In this document: one piece after another, positions 12,817 through 14,325 of the stretch
Layout: each line of letters opens with the position of its first letter
How positions within the stretch are numbered: position 1 is the stretch's first letter
Source of the DNA: a bacterium
GTDB lineage: Bacteria > UBP15 > UBA6099
Direction: 5' to 3'
DNA: 14,325 nt
Assembly: GCA_029573925.1 (NCBI GenBank)
Contig: JAKQBV010000271.1
Span: forward strand, 1-14,325
Program-made: the position numbers and the translations under genes
Notes under the pieces: generated by a model
Database searches by the model: none
The model's input: the letters and a program-made list of their open reading frames with translations, nothing else
Told to the model about the DNA's origin: nothing

Positions 12817-14187
12817 ATGGAAAAAGTGATAGTTGTTGACGACGACACGGCGATCCTCCGGTTCGCCGCTTTTCATTTGAAGCGCATGGGTTGCGATCCG
12901 GTGGAACTGTCCGACGGCGCGGCCCTCACCCCCGAAATAATTATAGCGGAGCGCCCGTCGGCGATACTGATAGACATGCTCATGCCCGGAAGGTCCGGAC
13001 TCGACACCCTCGAAGCTCTGCATCCCTCGTTCGAGAGCGTTCCGTTTATCATGATGACGGCTCACGGCAGCATAGAGACGGCCGTCGAGGCGATGCGCCG
13101 GGGCGCGTTCGATTTCATCTCCAAGCCGCTCGATCCCACGCGGCTTGAAATCGCGGTGAACCACGCGATAAGAACGACCCAGATGTCCCGCAAACTCGCA
13201 GAGCTTGCCACGTCGGCGCGCGGCCGCAACGAATACCACGAAATGGTCGGCGGCAACGAGTCGATGCGCAAGATTTACGACACCATCGAAGTTGTGGCTC
13301 CGAGCAACGCGACGGCGCTCATCACTGGAGAAAGCGGCACGGGCAAGGAACTGGTCGCCCGCGCCCTGCACGCCGCCGGCGGCAGAAAAGGCCCTCTCAT
13401 AGAAGTAAACTGCGGCGCCATCCCTTCGGAACTTATTGAAAGCGAACTATTCGGACATGAAAAAGGAGCCTTCACGGGGGCCTCGGCGCGAAGGACCGGC
13501 GCGGCGGAAAACGCCGACGGCGGCTCTCTCTTCCTCGACGAGATCTGCGAGCTTCCCCTAAATATGCAGGTGAAACTCCTTCGCTTTCTTCAGGAAAGAT
13601 ACATCCAGCGCGTCGGCGGAAACGAGAAAATCACAATCGACGCCCGAATAATCTCAGCCACCAAGAAAGACCCTCTGGAGGAAGTCCGCGAGGGCCGCTT
13701 CCGGGACGACCTCTTCTACCGGCTGAACGTGATACCGATTCACATACCGCCCCTGCGCCATAGGGCGGACGACATTCCCGCTCTGTGCGACCGCTTTCTG
13801 CGGCGGATATGCGAAGAAAACGGCGTCCCCTTCAAAGGCGTCCGCCCGGACGCGATGGAAATCCTCATGCGCCACACATGGCCCGGCAATATCCGCGAGT
13901 TGAAAAACACCATAGAAAGAATCGCCATCATGAACAGAAGCGGCTCGATTACGTCCGCGATGATCCCGGAAAATATCGTCGAGGAAGCGAAAAAGAACAG
14001 ACCGCTCCCCGTCTCCCTCTCAGGCTCCGCCTCCGGAGCGGAAGAAATAATCCCTTTCGAGCAAGTCAAGAGGGAAACCTTCGAGCGCGCCATAAGGATT
14101 TGCGGCGGCAACGTCGTCGAAGCCGCAAAGAAACTAGGCGTCGGATACAACACCATATATAGATTGATGAAAAAACGCGCTGAATAG
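12817..14187 (+). CDS. Second NtrC-family sigma-54-dependent response regulator
   Basis: 456 aa from ATG 12817. Receiver (2-118): Asp8-10, phospho-Asp53 in ILIDMLMPGRSG, Thr81 and Lys103 (ISKPLD). AAA+ domain (about 140-385): Walker A GESGTGKE (171-178), GAFTGA (217-222), Walker B LFLDE (Asp241/Glu242), and WPGNIREL (355-362). A Fis-type helix-turn-helix at about 415-452 has NVVEAAKKLGVGYNTIYRLM. All motifs for sigma-54 activation are present. A TTG at 12772 would add 15 residues without a ribosome site or receiver homology; MEKVIVVDDD is the usual beginning, so the later ATG is preferred. No kinase is adjacent. It differs from the 9779 gene throughout the recognition helix (GVGYNTIYRL against GITRQTLHKM), so the two should bind different sites. 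Confidence 0.95.
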   Translation: MEKVIVVDDDTAILRFAAFHLKRMGCDPVELSDGAALTPEIIIAERPSAILIDMLMPGRSGLDTLEALHPSFESVPFIMMTAHGSIETAVEAMRRGAFDFISKPLDPTRLEIAVNHAIRTTQMSRKLAELATSARGRNEYHEMVGGNESMRKIYDTIEVVAPSNATALITGESGTGKELVARALHAAGGRKGPLIEVNCGAIPSELIESELFGHEKGAFTGASARRTGAAENADGGSLFLDEICELPLNMQVKLLRFLQERYIQRVGGNEKITIDARIISATKKDPLEEVREGRFRDDLFYRLNVIPIHIPPLRHRADDIPALCDRFLRRICEENGVPFKGVRPDAMEILMRHTWPGNIRELKNTIERIAIMNRSGSITSAMIPENIVEEAKKNRPLPVSLSGSASGAEEIIPFEQVKRETFERAIRICGGNVVEAAKKLGVGYNTIYRLMKKRAE

Positions 14188-14231
14188 ACGCTGTTGTTTT
14201 TCTCATGATTTCAGATTCTTTTAAAAAATGG

Positions 14232-14260
14232 TTGACAATAAGCGACTAATATGGCATAAT
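14232..14260 (+). promoter_or_regulatory. Near-consensus sigma-70 promoter
   Basis: TTGACA (14232-14237), a 17-bp spacer and CATAAT (14255-14260) match the consensus at all six and five of six positions. The predicted start is near 14267, giving a leader of about 30 bases before ATG 14298. It is the clearest promoter in the window. Confidence 0.75.
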
Positions 14261-14297
14261 TATCGCATCTGAAACACAACATGGGAAGGGCGCGAAG

Positions 14298-14325
14298 ATG
14301 CTGATAATCAGAAGACAGAGGACGC
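14298..14325 (+). CDS. 5' end of a gene, possibly CsrA-like, cut by the window edge
   Basis: Only nine codons are visible: MLIIRRQRT. ATG 14298 is preceded by GGGAAGGG (about 14283-14290) at useful spacing and by a strong sigma-70 promoter. The beginning M-L-[IV]-[IL]-x-R is typical of the RNA-binding translational regulator CsrA (usually MLVLTR or MLILTR), which is about 60-80 aa long. Nine residues cannot prove it; any protein with a basic N-terminus is possible. Confidence 0.45.

Noticed and set aside
12592..13371. 259-codon open frame on the minus strand over the second NtrC gene
   Set aside because: It crosses the 80-aa gene and the well-conserved receiver domain and shows no family features.
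14230..14243. GG-N10-GC as a sigma-54 promoter
   Set aside because: Only the GG and GC dinucleotides match; the rest of the -24 and -12 boxes do not, and the same bases form a near-perfect sigma-70 promoter.

Overview
The window is a dense signal-transduction locus from a GC-rich, Gram-negative-type bacterium. A periplasmic c-type haem sensor, a lipoprotein-free signal peptide, two sigma-54-dependent NtrC-type activators and multi-PAS hybrid kinases suggest an anaerobic or redox-versatile lineage of deltaproteobacterial character. The phylum cannot be fixed from the sequence alone. I count two hybrid histidine kinases, seven receiver (REC) domains, one HPt domain, two full-length NtrC-family activators and one STAS protein. 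No transposase, integrase, tRNA, rRNA or CRISPR array was found.

Layout. (1) Positions 2-6081, plus strand, look like one operon: the 3' part of a PHP-fold phosphoesterase gene, a 1311-aa haem-c (Tll0287-like/DUF3365) hybrid kinase with four PAS-type regions and two C-terminal receivers, a stand-alone receiver, and a receiver-HPt protein. Gaps are 0 bp, an 11-bp overlap and 34 bp. (2) Positions 6050-9439, minus strand, encode a Cache-PAS-PAS-GAF hybrid kinase. It converges on the operon with a 32-bp overlap of 3' ends. Its N-terminal membrane helix is encoded upstream of the ATG but has no in-frame start; a GTG with a ribosome-binding-like site lies in the -1 frame. (3) An AT-rich divergent promoter region of about 240-340 bp separates it from an NtrC-type activator (9779-11176, plus). 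(4) A STAS-domain protein lies at 11241-11654 (minus). (5) A 409-bp AT-rich non-coding stretch follows (11655-12063), rich in inverted repeats. It precedes a small exported protein (12064-12465) and an unrecognised 80-aa protein (12504-12746). (6) A second NtrC-type activator (12817-14187) has a TATAAT only 7 bp before its ATG. (7) A near-consensus sigma-70 promoter (14232-14260) drives the start of a gene cut by the window edge, whose first nine residues resemble CsrA.

How the parts may work together (inference). The haem kinase would sense redox state or a gas ligand outside the membrane and autophosphorylate on His815. Phosphate could pass through its own receivers, the free receiver and the HPt histidine (His187), a full His-Asp-His-Asp relay kit in one operon. 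The Cache kinase and the divergently transcribed NtrC protein are a natural candidate pair. The two sigma-54 activators would be outputs, but I found no convincing -24/-12 promoter in the window, so their targets probably lie elsewhere. The inverted-repeat-rich region upstream of the small secreted protein is the most operator-like non-coding DNA here.
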